A DNA stretch of 64,000 bases from Rhineura floridana (taxonomy: Eukaryota; Chordata; Lepidosauria; Squamata; Rhineuridae): NCBI RefSeq assembly GCF_030035675.1, contig NC_084482.1, positions 230,549,943 to 230,613,942 on the forward strand. The letters run 5' to 3'. The position numbers and the translations under genes were made by a program. Positions 32,131 through 45,247 of the stretch are shown piece by piece. Every line of letters begins with the position of its first letter. Positions within the stretch are counted from its first letter, which is position 1. The notes beneath the pieces are model-generated. The model did no database searches. It worked only from the letters and a program-made list of their open reading frames with translations, and was not told the DNA's origin.

Positions 32131-32339
32131 AATTAATATTTTAATAGAATAGTTACAGGAAGCATGAAAATCATGATAATCTTGGCAGAAAGTGGGATTC
32201 TGGGTGTGGTTATTTTTCCCGTCCCCTCCAAGGGTGAAATAATGTTTGCATTTACTTACACCAACCTCTGTGCCTTTCTTTCCTTTGGTCTTGTTTCCCA
32301 AAACACAGAACTCACCCAATCTTGACAGGACATAAAAAA

Positions 32340-32640
32340 ACCCATTTTATTGGGCCGCAGGGGCTAAGTCCGAGGTTGGATTTGCGCTGAACCATTTCCA
32401 TTCCATCAGCATAAAAATGGGGGCTGTATCGGTGAGGTTCTCTTCATTCAAAGGGATTGGTACAAGGGCAACACCTCCCTCCCCATGGATAGGGAGTAGG
32501 GAGCATATCCAACAGTTACTCACACTAGAGTGAAAGAGACCAACATGTATATAAAGAAACACCCCCCTTTCCCCATTTTCCAGAATTATTTTGGCAACTC
32601 TTCAAGATTCCATTGTCACTTATCTTCCTCAATCCAGCAG
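32340..32640 (-). mobile_element. Retroviral env remnant (class I-like)
   Basis: The minus strand has SNCWICSLLPIHGEGGVALV, a CWIC surface-unit motif similar to but distinct from the env of the larger fossil (SNCWICSHFP). A short broken scrap from a second, related retrovirus family. Confidence 0.55.
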
Positions 32641-32649
32641 GAGTTTTAG

Positions 32650-32888
32650 GTATCACCACCCACAATGATTCTGTGGAGGAGTCCACCTCTTTTGGGGTTT
32701 CAAGCTTGCTGGATTCAATGCCTTCTTTCACATATAGAGAGACACCGCCACCAATATGTCCTTCCCTGTCCTTCCTATATAGTTTATATCCAGGGATAAC
32801 CATATCCCACTGGTTTTCTCCATTCCACCAGGTCTCTGTTATGCTCACTATATCAATGCTCTTCTCTAAGACCAAGCACTCCCTGAAG
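32650..32888 (-). mobile_element. CR1 LINE endonuclease fragment
   Basis: The minus strand encodes ESIDIVSITETWWNGENQWD then MVIPGYKLYRKDREGHIGGG and VSLYVKEGIESSKLET, the CR1 apurinic-endonuclease N-terminal half (ETWW motif). It matches 37,735-37,970. An internal piece only, directly abutting the env scrap. Confidence 0.85.
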
Positions 32889-32986
32889 GAAGTGGTCCCG
32901 AATTACCAGACTTGGTACAGGACAGCAAAGCAGAAGGAGGGGTAAATCAGTTGGAATGGTCGGAGGAGGTGGAGGAAGAAGTCAAA

Positions 32987-33407
32987 TGTTGAAGGAAAAA
33001 CTTTCCAGACCAAGATTGTGCTCCAATGACAGAGGTTTATTGATCAATAACATAAATACAAGTATGCATAATGGGAGAGGAAGCTCTCTCGAACTTCACT
33101 CTGCCAATCAACAGGAAAACATTGCTTTTTATAGTGAGTTATGCATCATACATACATTGTACCTTATGACCCCTTGGGGCCAATCCCTACCCAAGCATCC
33201 TCCCCTGAGGGCAGGTACCTGGTCCCAGTGTCTCAAACTGTTTATGTCCGTTTAGAGAAAGAGGAAGGGCCCTTTGCCCATGTTCTGACATCTCACAAGG
33301 TACAAAACAAGACACCCAAACACATCTGAAGAAGAGTTATAGTTCTAACTTTTACTCAATACAATTTCAGCATATGTGGTGTTCTCCTAAGAAACATTCT
33401 TACAACA
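32987..33407 (-). mobile_element. 3' LTR of the class I retrovirus
   Basis: 421 bases with TGTTG...CAACA ends. On the minus strand it has 'ctataaaaagc' (TATA, about 33,125-33,135) and 'caataaacc' (poly(A) signal, about 33,035), in the right order. A purine tract 'aaagaaaaagaggaa' lies directly upstream on the minus strand (33,409-33,423). Confidence 0.85.
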
Positions 33408-33506
33408 GTTCCTCTTTTTCTTTAACACTGAGCTGCCTTGATTGTGGCTCCGGAAACATGCTAACCACAAACCGCAATCTCTTCTGACAAAATGTTAGGA
33501 GAACAT

Positions 33507-34574
33507 CTAAACAACAACAAAAACTTCCCTATTATATTGAACACTGCAAACAATATATTTTAGCCATATTAAACTAAACAGAGTAAATATTTTGACCTGA
33601 GGGAATAAAATCAAAATTCCTTCCACAATCCTTCCTTTTGAACCGGAGAATTTCGATTTCAATTCATCCTGATCAGAAGGATAATTCCACCCAGAAAGAT
33701 CCATGACTTGGAAACATTTGCGACAGGCTTTTCCTGGAGGACATGGACAAATGGGAACTTCAACTTGACTGGGAGGTACATCCCCATATTTTAGTCTCCA
33801 GTTCCTAGCTCTTGCCCATATGGTGGTACGAGGTACACCATAAACCATTCCAGCTACTGCTGAACTCATGGTATTATTTATTACTGCCTCTACAGCACAC
33901 TGCAAAGCTTACCAGCTATAGTCACAACGATGTCAAGTTTTCTTCTTTGGTTTTAACGCATTTATGCTCACTGGACCTATAGGAACTAATGGAATTCTTT
34001 TTACAGGTTCAGTTTGAGTTCCCTGATCTATTTTGAACGGTTTATCTCTTATTTCAGCCAATAGATTTAAATTGTCATTCTGGATAATATCCTCATTGAG
34101 TGTTCTGTCGGTGATGTTACAACTGGTCTCTTCACCACTGGAATCAGGAAGATCCTCAGCCTGTTTATTCATATTATCCTAAAACAATAAAGCTTTAAAT
34201 TAGGAAGATTTAAGAGACAACAAGGAGGGTAGCACCATCTTAGGAGTTCACCTACCCTGTTGAATCCCCTTCCCTTCTTGGAATAATAAAGAATATAATC
34301 CTATAAGTGCTCTGATCCAGTAGGCTCTCTGAGTCTGGAAGACATATAAGCCTCTTTCCATTCTGGGAGAGCCCAACACTCCAACCCCTTATTCTTCTTC
34401 TGAAGCTTCAGACAGATTGTCTTCTGAACCTGAGCTTGACCCTGATTCTGAGATTTTCCCAAGTTCCTCTTTTTCTATGGGGGAAAGATGATTGGTTGAT
34501 TCTGACATAGTGTCAATAATTTGTGGATCCTTGAGATTATTCTCCTGGCATAAACTTGAGGACATGCTCTTCAT
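33507..34574 (-). mobile_element. Region between env and 3' LTR with psq-type HTH and acidic frames
   Basis: About 1 kb between env and the LTR, where simple gammaretroviruses have almost nothing. It holds two acidic or charged open stretches (about 34,389-34,574, with SGSSSGSEDNLSEASEEE, and 33,933-34,172, with GTQTEPVKRIPLVPIG). A third stretch (33,507-33,905) reads AVEAVINNTMSSAVAGMVYG then VPRTTIWARARNW, the pattern of a pipsqueak-type helix-turn-helix (AA..YGVPRTTLW). A Cys cluster CPCPPGKACRKC follows. This suggests accessory genes or captured host sequence. Fossil state; function unknown. Confidence 0.5.
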
Positions 34575-34927
34575 GGAAACAAAGATGGGGGGTGCCTTTT
34601 CTTATCTTGATCAGTATTTCTCAATTTGAGACCTTCCTTTACACAGCAATTTAAGAGTTTCCATCCTCCACAAATTATTGCCACTACCATTACTATGCAG
34701 ACCACCCCATACAAAATGACACTTTCTAAATATTTAAAAATCCCCCAAAACCATGAACCAATACTCCAACCAACATCCCATCCAATGTTTGATTCTCCAA
34801 TGTCTTTGACTTCTTTCCCTGCCTGCAAGATGTTCTTGGTTATGTCTGACAATTGAGATGCATTATCAGGAATGAACACACAACACTTAGTTCCTACAAC
34901 CGAACAGAATCTGCCCTGATCTGCCAA
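34571..34927 (-). mobile_element. Env transmembrane subunit part
   Basis: Contains CSVVGTKCCVFIPDN (CX6CC) and a hydrophobic membrane span YGVVCIVMVVAIICGGW with a short tail. Part of the class I fossil. Confidence 0.75.
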
Positions 34928-35007
34928 TAAATGAGACTCTGTTCTGGAGTATCATCATTCTCATGGAGTGCATTTCGACACGAATTGCTGTAAGGGCTGT
35001 AGCCGTT

Positions 35008-38000
35008 TAAGAACATAAGAACATAAGAAGAGCCTGCTGAATCAGGCCAGTGGCCCATCTAGTCCAGCATCCTGTTCTCACAGTGGCCAACCAGGTGCCT
35101 GGGGGAAGCCCGCAAGCAGGACCCGAGTGCAAGAACACTCTCCCCTCCTGAGGCTTCCGGCAACTGGTTTTCAGAAGCATGCTGCCTCTGACTAGGGTGG
35201 CAGAGCACAGCCATCATGGCTAGTAGCCATTGATAGCCCTGTCCTCCATGAATTTGTCTAATCTTCTTTTAAAGCCGTCCAAGCTGGTGGCCATTACTGC
35301 ACCTTGTGGGAGCAAATTCCATAGTTTAACTATGCGCTGAGTAAAGAAGTACTTCCTTTTGTCTGTCCTGAATCTTCCAACATTCAGCTTCTTTGAATGT
35401 CCACGAGTTCTAGTATTATGAGAGAGGGAGAAGAACTTTTCTCTATCCACTTTCTCAATGCCATGCATCATTTTATACACTTCTATCATGTCTCCTCTGA
35501 CCCGCCTTTTCTCTAAACTAAAAAGCCCCAAATGCTGCAACCTTTCCTCGTAAGGGAGTCGCTCCATCCCCTTGATCATTCTGGTTGCCCTCTTCTGAAC
35601 CTTTTCCAACTCTATCATATCCTTTATGAGATGAGGCGACCAGAACTGTACACAGTATTCCAAATGCGGCCGCACCATAGATTTATACAACAGCATTATG
35701 ATATTGGCTGTTTTATTTTCAATACCTTTCCTAATTATCGCTAGCATGGAATTTGCCTTTTTCACAGCTGCCGCACACTGGGTCGACATTTTCATCGTGC
35801 TGTCCACTACAACCCCGAGGTCTCTCTCCTGGTCGGTCACCGCCAGTTCAGACCCCATGAGCGTATATGTGAAATTCAGATTTTTTGCTCCAATATGCAT
35901 AATTTTACACTTGTTTATATTGAATTGCATTTCCCATTTTTCTGCCTATTCACTCAGTTTGGAGAGATCTTTTTGGAGCTCTTCACAATCCCTTTTTGTT
36001 TTAACAACCCTGAACAATTTAGTGTCGTCAGCAAACTTGGCCACTTCACTGCTCACTCCTAATTCTAGGTCATTAATGAACAAGTTGAAAAGTACAGGTC
36101 CCAATACCGATCCTTGAGGGACTCCACTTTCTACAGCCCTCCATTGGGAGAACAGTCCGTTTATTCCTACTCTCTGCTTTCTGCTTCTTAACCAATTCCT
36201 TATCCACAAGAGGACCTCTCCTCTTATTCCATGACTGCTAAGCTTCCTCAGAAGTCTTTGGTGAGGTACCTTGTCAAACGCTTTTTGAAAGTCTAAGTAC
36301 ACTATGTCCACTGGATCACCTCTATCTATATGCTTGTTGACACTCTCAAAGAATTCTAATAGGTTACTGAGACAGGACTTTCCCTTGCAGAAGCCATGCT
36401 GGCTCTGCTTCAGCAAGGCTTGTTCTTCTATGTGCTTAGTTAATCTAGCTTTAATCATACTTTCTACCAGTTTTCCAGGGACAGAAGTTAAGCTAACTGG
36501 CCTGTAATTTCCGGGATCCCCTCTGGATCCCTTTTTGAAGATTGGCGTTACATTTGCCACTTTCCAGTCCTCAGGCACAGAGGAGGACCCAAGGGACAAG
36601 TTACATATTTTAGTTAGCAGATCAGCAATTTCACATTTGAGTTCTTTGAGAACTCTCGGGTGGATGCCATCCGGGCCCGGTGATTTGTCAGTTTTTATAT
36701 TGTCCATTAAGCCTAGAACTTCCTCTCTCGTTACCATTATTTGTCTCAGTTCCTCAGAATCCCTTCCTGCAAATGTTAGTTCAGGGTCAGGGATCTATAT
36801 CTATATCTTCCACTGTGAAGACAGATGCAAAGAATTCATTTAGCTTCTCTGCAATCTCCTTATCGTTCTTTAGTACACCTTTGACTCCCTTATCATCCAA
36901 GGGTCCAATCGCCTCCCTAGATGGTCTCCTGCTTTGAATGTATTTATAGAATTTTTTGTTGTTGGTTTTTATGTTCTTAGCAATGTGCTCCTCAAATTCT
37001 TTTTTAGAATCCCTTATTGTCTTCTTGCATTTCTTTTGCCAGACTTTGTGTTCTTTTTTATTTTCTTCATTCGGACAAGACTTCCATTTTCTGAAGGAAG
37101 ACTTTTTGCCTCTAAGAGCTTCCTTGACTTTGCTCGTTAACCATGCTGGCATCTTCTTGGCCCTGGCGGTACCTTTTCTGATCTGCGGTATGCACTCCAG
37201 TTGAGCTTCTAATATAGTGTTTTTAAACAACTTCCAAGCATTTTTGTGTGATGTGACCCTCTGGACTTTGTTTTTCAACTTTCTTTTTACCAATCCCCTC
37301 ATTTTTGTGAAATTTCCTCTTTCGAAGTCAAATGTGACCGTGTTGGATTTTCTTGGCAATTGGCCATTTACATGTATGTTTAATTTAATAGTACTGTGGT
37401 CACTGCTCCCAATCGGTTCAACAACACTTACATCTCGCACCAGGTCCCGGTCCCTACTGAGGATTAAATCCAGGGTTGCCGTCCCTCTGGTCGGTTCCAT
37501 GACCAACTGGTCTTGGGAATAGTCATTTAGAATATCTAGAAACTTTGCTTCTTTGTCATGACTGGAACACATATGCGGCCAGTCTATGTCCGGGTAGTTG
37601 AAGTCACCCATTACTACCACATTTCCTAGTTTGGATGCTTCCTCAATTTCATATCTCATCTCAAGGTCTCCCTGAGCATTTTGATCAGGGGGACGATAGA
37701 TCGTTCCCAGTATTAAGTCCCTTCTGGGGCATGGTATCACCACCCACAACGATTCTGTGGAGGAGTCCGCCTCTTTTGGGGTTTCGAGCTTGCTGGATTC
37801 AATGCCTTCTTTCACGTATAGAGCGACTCCGCCACCAATACGTCCTTCCCTGTCCTTCCAATATAGTTTATATCCAGGGATAACCGTATCCCACTGGTTT
37901 TCTCCATTCCACCAGGTCTCCGTTATGCTCACTATATCAATGCTCTCCTCTAAGACCAAGCACTCCAGTTCTCCCATCTTGGTTCGCAGGCTCCTAGCAT

Positions 38001-38334
38001 TAGCGTACAGGCACTTGTAAGCAGTGTCTCTCTTCAAGTGTCTTTGGCACTTGTGGTTTGACCTGTGGTAATTTTGCTCTTCTGAATTTATATCCTGTGC
38101 CCCTGCTCTCACAATGCCTACTTCTAGGCCTACCCCTTTTAAAATTTCATCATTTCTTTGGTCTTTATCCCAGGGGGGATGTTTATTCCGAACCGGACCT
38201 TTCTCAGCTCCTGTCGGGTTTCCCCCCTCAGTCAGTTTAAAAGCTGCTCTGCTACCTTTTTAATTTTAAGTGCCAGCAGTCTGGTTCCATTCTGGTTCAA
38301 GTGGAGCCCATCCCTTTTGTACAGGCCCGGCTTG
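35008..38334 (-). mobile_element. Young CR1 LINE inserted in env, 5'-truncated
   Basis: Minus-strand CR1, same direction as the retrovirus, from the octamer-type 3' end (35,008, 'aagaacataagaacataag') to the end of ORF1 sequence at about 38,334. ORF2 lies in long open pieces: 36,787-38,112 (441 codons, endonuclease with ETWWNGENQWD and MGDFNYPDIDWP, then the start of RT), 35,946-36,737 (RT with YLDFQKAFDKVPH and FADDTKLF) and 35,220-35,930 (C-terminal domain). Few breaks: a changed 'tctatatctatatc' run near 36,795 and a stop near 35,945 (tgg to tag in LSEWAEKW). Very close to the copies at 15,847 and 54,298. Confidence 0.93.
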
Positions 38335-39476
38335 TTTTGCTACTACATCTATTATCTGTCCCAAGCGCCTGATTTCTCTTAAAGAATAAGCAACTGGTGC
38401 TGATGGAAAAAAGAAAGACAATGCTGTCTCACTCATGGGTCCCCATGATTTTTGGAATCTTTTGACACGTGATCTAGGAATAGAAGCCTCTGAGCATCTT
38501 CTATTCCGTAATTTAGGAAATTCTGTGCTGTTTGTATGATGCATAGCAGGAATTAGATAAGACAGATAGCATGATCCGGTCCATCCATTTGGTAACCATT
38601 TGTAAGCCAACTTCCCACATACATAATACAAATTTTGGAAAGCCCATTGTTTTTCCTGAGGACATTCGCTCCTCTCAGCAGTATACCTTAGAGACAAATT
38701 CCCATACGAGGAAATGGGCACAATTACTGGATCTGCACAATCTGCATAATATTTGCACTTACTTTTCCCCATAGGAATCTGCCCCCAGGTATTAGTGAAG
38801 CACAAATATCCCTCTCTTTCTATTATCAGATGGATAGGAAGAGGAATTTCATTGGAGGTTCTATGAAGATTCCTCTTGTAAAAACTGTCACATCATAAGG
38901 TTTGCACCTGTTACAACAGGCATTATCATATTTCTTGGGGTTACAGTTTAGGAGAAAGTACCAATAGTCACACCAATCCTGCATTCCAAAAGGCACTGGG
39001 ATCATAGGCATCCCCTCCCCCGCAGTCACAGGGAAATGAGAGCATATCCAGCAGTTGCTTTGATTTAGAGCCTGAGCATAGGCCCAAGTTAGCTGTAAAA
39101 ACGTATTTCCTGTAAACTGCAGGTAATCAGATGTCCTGATCTCTTCCTTTTCTATTTGGGAATCAATGGCTACCCGCCTTTTCCTAGCACGAACCCATTC
39201 TGTGGGATAAACCAATGGCCAATATTCTGAACCAGGAATGGCAGGAACAAGAGGCTGTTCGGGCCAATGGTCTAAGCCCGGAAGGGCAGGAACTAAAGAT
39301 TGTTCCTGATTTATTTCTGGCCCACAATTCTCCTTAGGAATCCAGAAAAACATAATAGTATCATGCCAATTCAATATTAATAACATAAACATCACAATAC
39401 TAATAAATCCCATTAGTGGCATTAGCCATTTTCTAAGAGTCTGTGTCTGTTTTATTCCTGTACTTGGGTCTGTCAT
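38335..39476 (-). mobile_element. Env surface subunit part
   Basis: Begins with a long hydrophobic leader (WLMPLMGFISIVMFMLLILN), then CWIC (about 39,042-39,053) and, further on, a basic RSRVKR stretch near 38,460 that could be the furin site. Part of the class I fossil, broken. Confidence 0.7.
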
Positions 39477-39674
39477 TGTAACTGTCTTGCAACTCTAGAA
39501 CTTTTTCTGTTGTAAATTATATTGACTTTGTTGTCCCGACGTTGTCTCTGAGAGGTGGCTAAGGTCTTTTCCTCTGTCTTCACCCACCAGCTTTCCACCT
39601 ACAGTGGGACTTTCGTTGGGGGGTTTATTATGTCCCCTTACCTCTGCTGCTCCCTGGGGTCGAGACTTTTTGGG

Positions 39675-40554
39675 TCATTTGGCAAAACTTGCTTCTCCTT
39701 CCACAGGAGGCGGAACCTTTTTACAGTGGGAAGTGTGGATCCACGAATCTTTCCCTTGGACCTTCACTGCAGTGTGTGCGACCAGCAATACCAAAAATGG
39801 GGCATCCCACAAACACTTCAGAGGATTCCGCCGAACGTGTACCTTGATGCAGACCCAGTCTCCGACCGCTATGGAGTGGCAGGGATGTTCAGCAGGCCTG
39901 GATAATGCCTCAGCCACCTGTGCGTGGAAACACTTTATGCAAGACAACAAAGTTTTGCAGTACGTCAGCATGTAGTCATCCATCATCACTAAGTCTTTGC
40001 AATATGGTGGTATGGGAGGTGTGCTTGGCAGTCTCATTGGTCTTCCCATCAGGATCTCATGTGGTGACAGACCCAAATTTTGGCTATAAGTTGACCTTAT
40101 GCTCATTAAAGCTATAGGAAGTGCATCTACCCATTTTAAACCAGTTTCAGCACATATTTTTCTTAATTTTCCCTTTAATGTAGAATTCGTCTTTTCCACC
40201 TTACCACTAGAGGCAGGATGGTACGGAGTGTGAAGTTTTTGCTGGATTCCTAAGGCTTGACAGACACCCTTCATGGCCTCAGCTGTAAAATGGGTACTCC
40301 TATCAGAATCCAGTACAAGTGGAATCCCAAATCGGGGTATTAATTCTCTCACAAGTTTTTTTTACTACTGTTATGGCATCTGCCTTTGCACAAGGGTAAG
40401 CTTCCAATCCTGAGAACATGCAGACTATGACTAATAAATACTCATAAGGCCCACATTTAGCTAGTTTTGCAAAATCGATTTGAAGATTTATGAGACTGAC
40501 AAATGTGGCAAGCTTGACAATGCTCCTTGGCGATCTGAGAAAATCCCGGAGCAT
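39675..40554 (-). mobile_element. Pol integrase part
   Basis: Core region with VLDSDRSTHFTAEA and TPYHPASSGKVEKTNSTLK, the second Asp and the Glu of the DDE triad, followed by a C-terminal region. An N-terminal part with a zinc-binding pattern (ARLTHGQAHLGHDG ... CQACHICQ) lies at about 40,470-40,640. Fossil. Confidence 0.85.
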
Positions 40555-42914
40555 ACCAGTACCTGGCCAGTTCCTTTGTCATCCCATCATGACCCAAATG
40601 AGCCTGTCCATGTGTTAGTCTGGCAAAATACGCCAATAATGCTTTTGGAATTACCAACCCCCCTTTTCCGTCTCTCCAACATCCATCTGATCCCCTAGTG
40701 CATCCTTTGTTTAACCATTTTTCTTGTTCTACATCATTTACATTATCCTGTATTATACTTAGGTTTTCCCAAGGGTTTATGTCCTTACCCTGCAACATTC
40801 CCACATAAGCTTCACCTGTGGTCTTTTCCCAGGCTGTGGCTTTTGCAGCCATATCTGCCATTTCATTTCCCTTTGATATTTCATCCCGTTTATGTATATG
40901 AGCTTCACATTTTACCACTGCTATTTCTTTCGGCAGTAATGCCGCTTCCAAAAGTGCAGCTATATGTTTCCCATGTTTAATAGGGGTACCTGCTGAAGTG
41001 AGAAATCCCCTATACTTCCAAATTTGTCCAAAATCATGTACAGTGCCAAATGCATATGCGGAATCTGTATATATATATTTACAGATCATCCAGTGCCTAA
41101 TTTACAGGCTTGTGTTAGAGCTACTAATTCAGCAACCTGGGCAGACTTGACCAAAGGCAAATATGAACTCTCCAAAGTCTCCAAACGGCATAGGCCGCTG
41201 AAAGATCACCCTTTTGATCCCTTAGGCATGAGCCATCAGTATAAAGAATTAAATCAGGATTCGGGAGGGGTATTTCCCTTAAGTCAGGTCTTGGCTTGCT
41301 AATTAATTCAACGGTGGCAACACAGTCATGAGCTACCTCCCCCAATTCTGCTTCTGGGATTGGGAGCAAAGTAGCAGGATTTAGACTGGTACAGCGCTGA
41401 ATTGTAACATGAGCCGGTGTTAAAAGCAAATGTTCATACTTAGACAGTCTTTGATTTGATAAATGTTGTGCTTTCGCTTTTAAGAGTAAAGCTGCTACTG
41501 CATGAGGAACCATCACCACCAGTGGAGACATGAGAACCAGTGGCTCTGATGCCTCCACTAGGCTTGCAGCTGCTGCCACTGCCCTCAAACATGGTGGAAA
41601 TCCTTTGGCCACATTATCCAACTGTTTACTCAAATATGCCACTGGACGCTGCTTATTGCCATGAAGCTGCGTGAGGACTCCAATCGCTGCACCTCCCTTT
41701 TCATGGCAAAACAGCATGAAGGGTTGGTCATAATTTGGAAGTCCAAGGGCAGGAGCAGGAGCCAGGGCCTGTTTGAAAGCCAAAAATGTGTGTTCACATT
41801 CCTTTGTCCAGACAACCTTTTCTGGCACTAATTGTAATGTTAATTGTTGGAGGGGTTTCACCAATTCTGCATACCCCAGGATCCATGGGCGGCACTAGGA
41901 AGTCATGCCAATGAATGACCTTACATCCATTTTTCTGCTTGGACGAGTTAGTGCCAAGATAGGCTTAATTCTATTCATTGAAAGTGCTTTTTGGCCTTGT
42001 GATATATCATGTCCCAAATAATGGACCCTAGGGAGGCACAACTGTAGTTTTTCCTTGGAAACCTTATGCCCCTTTTCAGCTAATGCACGCAACAATGTTA
42101 CTGAATCCTCTGAGCATGCCAAAAATGTTTTAGATGCTAATAGAAGATCATCAATATATTGTAATAAGACTGATCCCTGGGGGAAGACAATATCATCCAA
42201 ATCCTTCTTTAAAGCCTGGGAAAATATGGAGGGGGCATGGCAGAATCCCTGAGGCAGTCTTTTCCAGGAGAACTGCGTCCCGAGGAAAGAGAATGCGAGG
42301 AGGAATCTACTATCCTCATGGATAGGGATGGAGAAAAAGGCTGAACAGAGATCCACAACCGTGAAGTATTGGGCTGAAGGGGGTAGCTGTGCTAATATGG
42401 TATGGGGATTTGGAACAACTGGAAAGGAGGGCATTACTACCCAGTTGATTTTCCGCAGGTCTTGCACAAGACGAAATTTTCCTGAAGGTTTACAAATACC
42501 CATTATAGGGGTATTACATGGACTTTGAATTGGGGCAATAATATCTTGTTGTAAGAGGGAAGTTATGTCTTCCTTTAATCCTTCAATTGTTTTAGGATTC
42601 AGGGGATATTGAGGCACTCTTGGCAATGATTTTGTAGGATCTATGGCAATATGAACAGGATCAGCAGATATGATGCATCCCACATCATTTGCATGTGTAG
42701 CCCAAAGCTTAGGAGGTACCCTATCTATAATTTGTTCTTGTTCTGTTGTAAATAGGCACACTCCCTCCCACATGGGAATTGATAGAGGAGAAGGAATAGG
42801 GCTATTCAGCACAGCCACTGCTTCATCACATCTCCTATGGTCCACATCCAGAAACACTCCTACTTCAGTACAATATATTGTACAACCCAATCGACATAAA
42901 AGGTCTCTTCCCAA
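40457..42914 (-). mobile_element. Pol reverse transcriptase and RNase H part
   Basis: RT blocks: RKINWVVMPSFPVVPNPHTI, YFTVVDLCSAFFSIPIHEDS, LPQGFCHAPSIFSQAL and QYIDDLLLAS. The connection domain has TFLAFKQALAPAPALGLPNY and the RNase H start is LILYTDGSCL (near 41,250). Fossil, broken. Confidence 0.9.
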
Positions 42915-42955
42915 AAGATTTACTGGAGAAGATGGACTTAATAGAAATGCATGCT

Positions 42956-43195
42956 CTACTGACAGAGGGCCAATAGTGATTTTGTAAAGGTTCTGTTACT
43001 GTATGTGGGTTGATTGGACACCCCTATCGCTTCTACAATGGTAGAAGTACTAGGGACATCTGAGAAATCTGATGCCTTTAAGACAGATTTAAATGCTCCT
43101 GTATCAACCATGAAAGGAGCAGTGCGTCCCGCCACCATACATTCAAATTTTGAAGTTTGCCCATTTGAAAGTGGAATAATAGTTTCCACATCCAT
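42956..43195 (-). mobile_element. Retroviral protease part
   Basis: Contains PFMVDTGAFKSVL with the catalytic DTG of a retroviral aspartic protease. It sits between gag and RT as expected. Confidence 0.8.
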
Positions 43196-43462
43196 GATAG
43201 TGGCTAGTGTTGTCAGCTCTGCCCTATTTGCTCCTGGCTGATCTTATTGTCAATTCCATTGATCCCACACCCCCTCATTGTTCTGTCTTTCTTGACCTTC
43301 TTGAATTTCTTTTGAGGGTTATAGGAGGGCTAAATGGGTTAGTTCCTTGTGGGGGACCCATCCTTTGTGGAGGTCTGCTTGGGACAGAACCCTGATTCAC
43401 TGGGTGTTGATTTGCCCCCATCCCCTTTCCTCTTTCAGAGTGACTTTCCCAAGGAACCCATC

Positions 43463-45247
43463 CTACTTGATCTTTAATAAGACAGTCTCTTTTATAATGG
43501 CCTTCCTGACCACAATGGTAACAGGTTGGTCCCTCCCCATTGTCCTCATGTCTCCTCTCATAACATCCCTGGTTATCCCCTTTCTAGCTCCCCTTCCTTG
43601 CCCTCCTCCTTTCGGTTGCCAAGGAGGAAGGGCTACTGCCAGTAATTCTTTTCCTTCCTTCTTCTTTGTAGGCACATTCATAAAATGATTGGCCTGATCA
43701 ATAATTTCTTGCATCTGTTTGTTTTGCCATCCCATTACATGTGTTCGAATTACTTCCCCTACTTTTGGTAATAATCCCTGAACAAAGGCTGCCACCAAGG
43801 CTGGTCTAGCATTTTCTTCTGCATTTTCTATGCCCGAACATTGATTAAAAATTGTTTTCATTCGTTCCATAAAATCAGAAGCATTTTCTCCTTTTTGTTT
43901 ACAATTATTTATTTTGATCCAATTAGCTTTCTTTGGACATATTTCCAAAATTGCATTTAGCAGATCTCGTCTGAGATCAGGTAAAAACTTTAGGTGGCAA
44001 TCTTCGTCTGGCCACTGAGCATGAGTTTTAATTCTCTTAGCCACATCAGTTGGCATTACTACCCGCAGTAGCTGATTCACATCTGCCCAGCTGGGATTGT
44101 AACAGGTAAGTACCATTTCCAATTCTTCCTTAAATTTTTGAGGATCATCCCTTATTTTTGAAAATGTCCTTGTTAAATTTAACAAATCTCCTGGGGTCCA
44201 AGGAGCATGCACTGTTACGAGATCTCCATGGGCCCCAGGCAGCTGTCTCAATGGAAATAATCCCTGCAGTGACAGAGCCTCCTCTCCCTCATTTAACACG
44301 GATCCGGTTTGTTGTAACTGTTGAGGTTCTACTGGCAACAACAATTTTGGGGTCGAGGTGGTTGGAAGTTTACTACGAGTATTCCTGGCTGGTACCTGTC
44401 TACTAGCCAGTTCTTCCCCCAACTTGACCATCTCATTTTTAAACTGAAAATCCTTTGGACCGAAATCCAGAAAAGGTATCCCTCCCTTTTGTCCTGATTG
44501 CATTTCTCCTCCTTTCTGGGAGGCACTGTGTTGGGGAGAGTTAAATGTGTCCGGTAAATCCAACCAGGTGGTTTCTGAAGCGGCGGGAGAGGTTGGAGAC
44601 ACTTCTGTTCCCCAGTGTCCAGCCCAAGTGAGGGCTCTTTGTGGCAAAAACTGTTTTGGCCAATCTCCCACAGGTACTTTGATTGAATTTACAGGAGAGC
44701 TAGTTAGTCCCTGATTTAAATCCATATGAATTACACTGGTTTCTCTTGCTTCCCCCAGTCCACTTCTGGCTGTTTCTGCTGAGGCAAGGTTTGAAAATAA
44801 ATCAAGAATATCCTCCTGGGTTGATTCTGCCTGGGGTTGGAATCCTTCATTTACAATCCCTTTTAGAGGATACAAATCAATTTTGCCCTTTGTTTCAGCC
44901 TTTTGGGCAGTTGCTGTTGCTTGCTTAAAAGGCTGTGGTGGTTTTTGGAGCGGCTGTGGTTTCTGGGGGGAAGCCAATTGCTCTGTTACTTGTGTTTTTG
45001 TATTTTTAAGGCTTCTGACTTGAGAAGCTGTTTTTCTCAAATTAGCCTCTAGTTCCCACAGCCTGAATGACTGCCACTGTTCTTGGGAAACCTGTGAGCC
45101 AAAGTCATGAAGCCATTTTCTTAATGTTTTTATCCTTTCAGTATCAAATGATCCTTCCTCTGGCCACTGCAGTTTTCTCCCCAAGCTGCTAGTATGAGCA
45201 TGCCAGAGTGAGAGGTACTTTATGGGTACCATCCCATATTTGGTCAT
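43463..45247 (-). mobile_element. Gag part of the class I retrovirus
   Basis: A long open stretch with an N-terminal matrix-like part (KTLRKWLHDFGSQVSQEQWQ), a proline-rich middle, and a capsid with LPGAHGDLVTVHAPWTPGDL and NASDFMERMKTIFNQCSG typical of gammaretroviral p30. A CCHC knuckle is detectable at about 43,483-43,525. Fossil. Confidence 0.8.
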
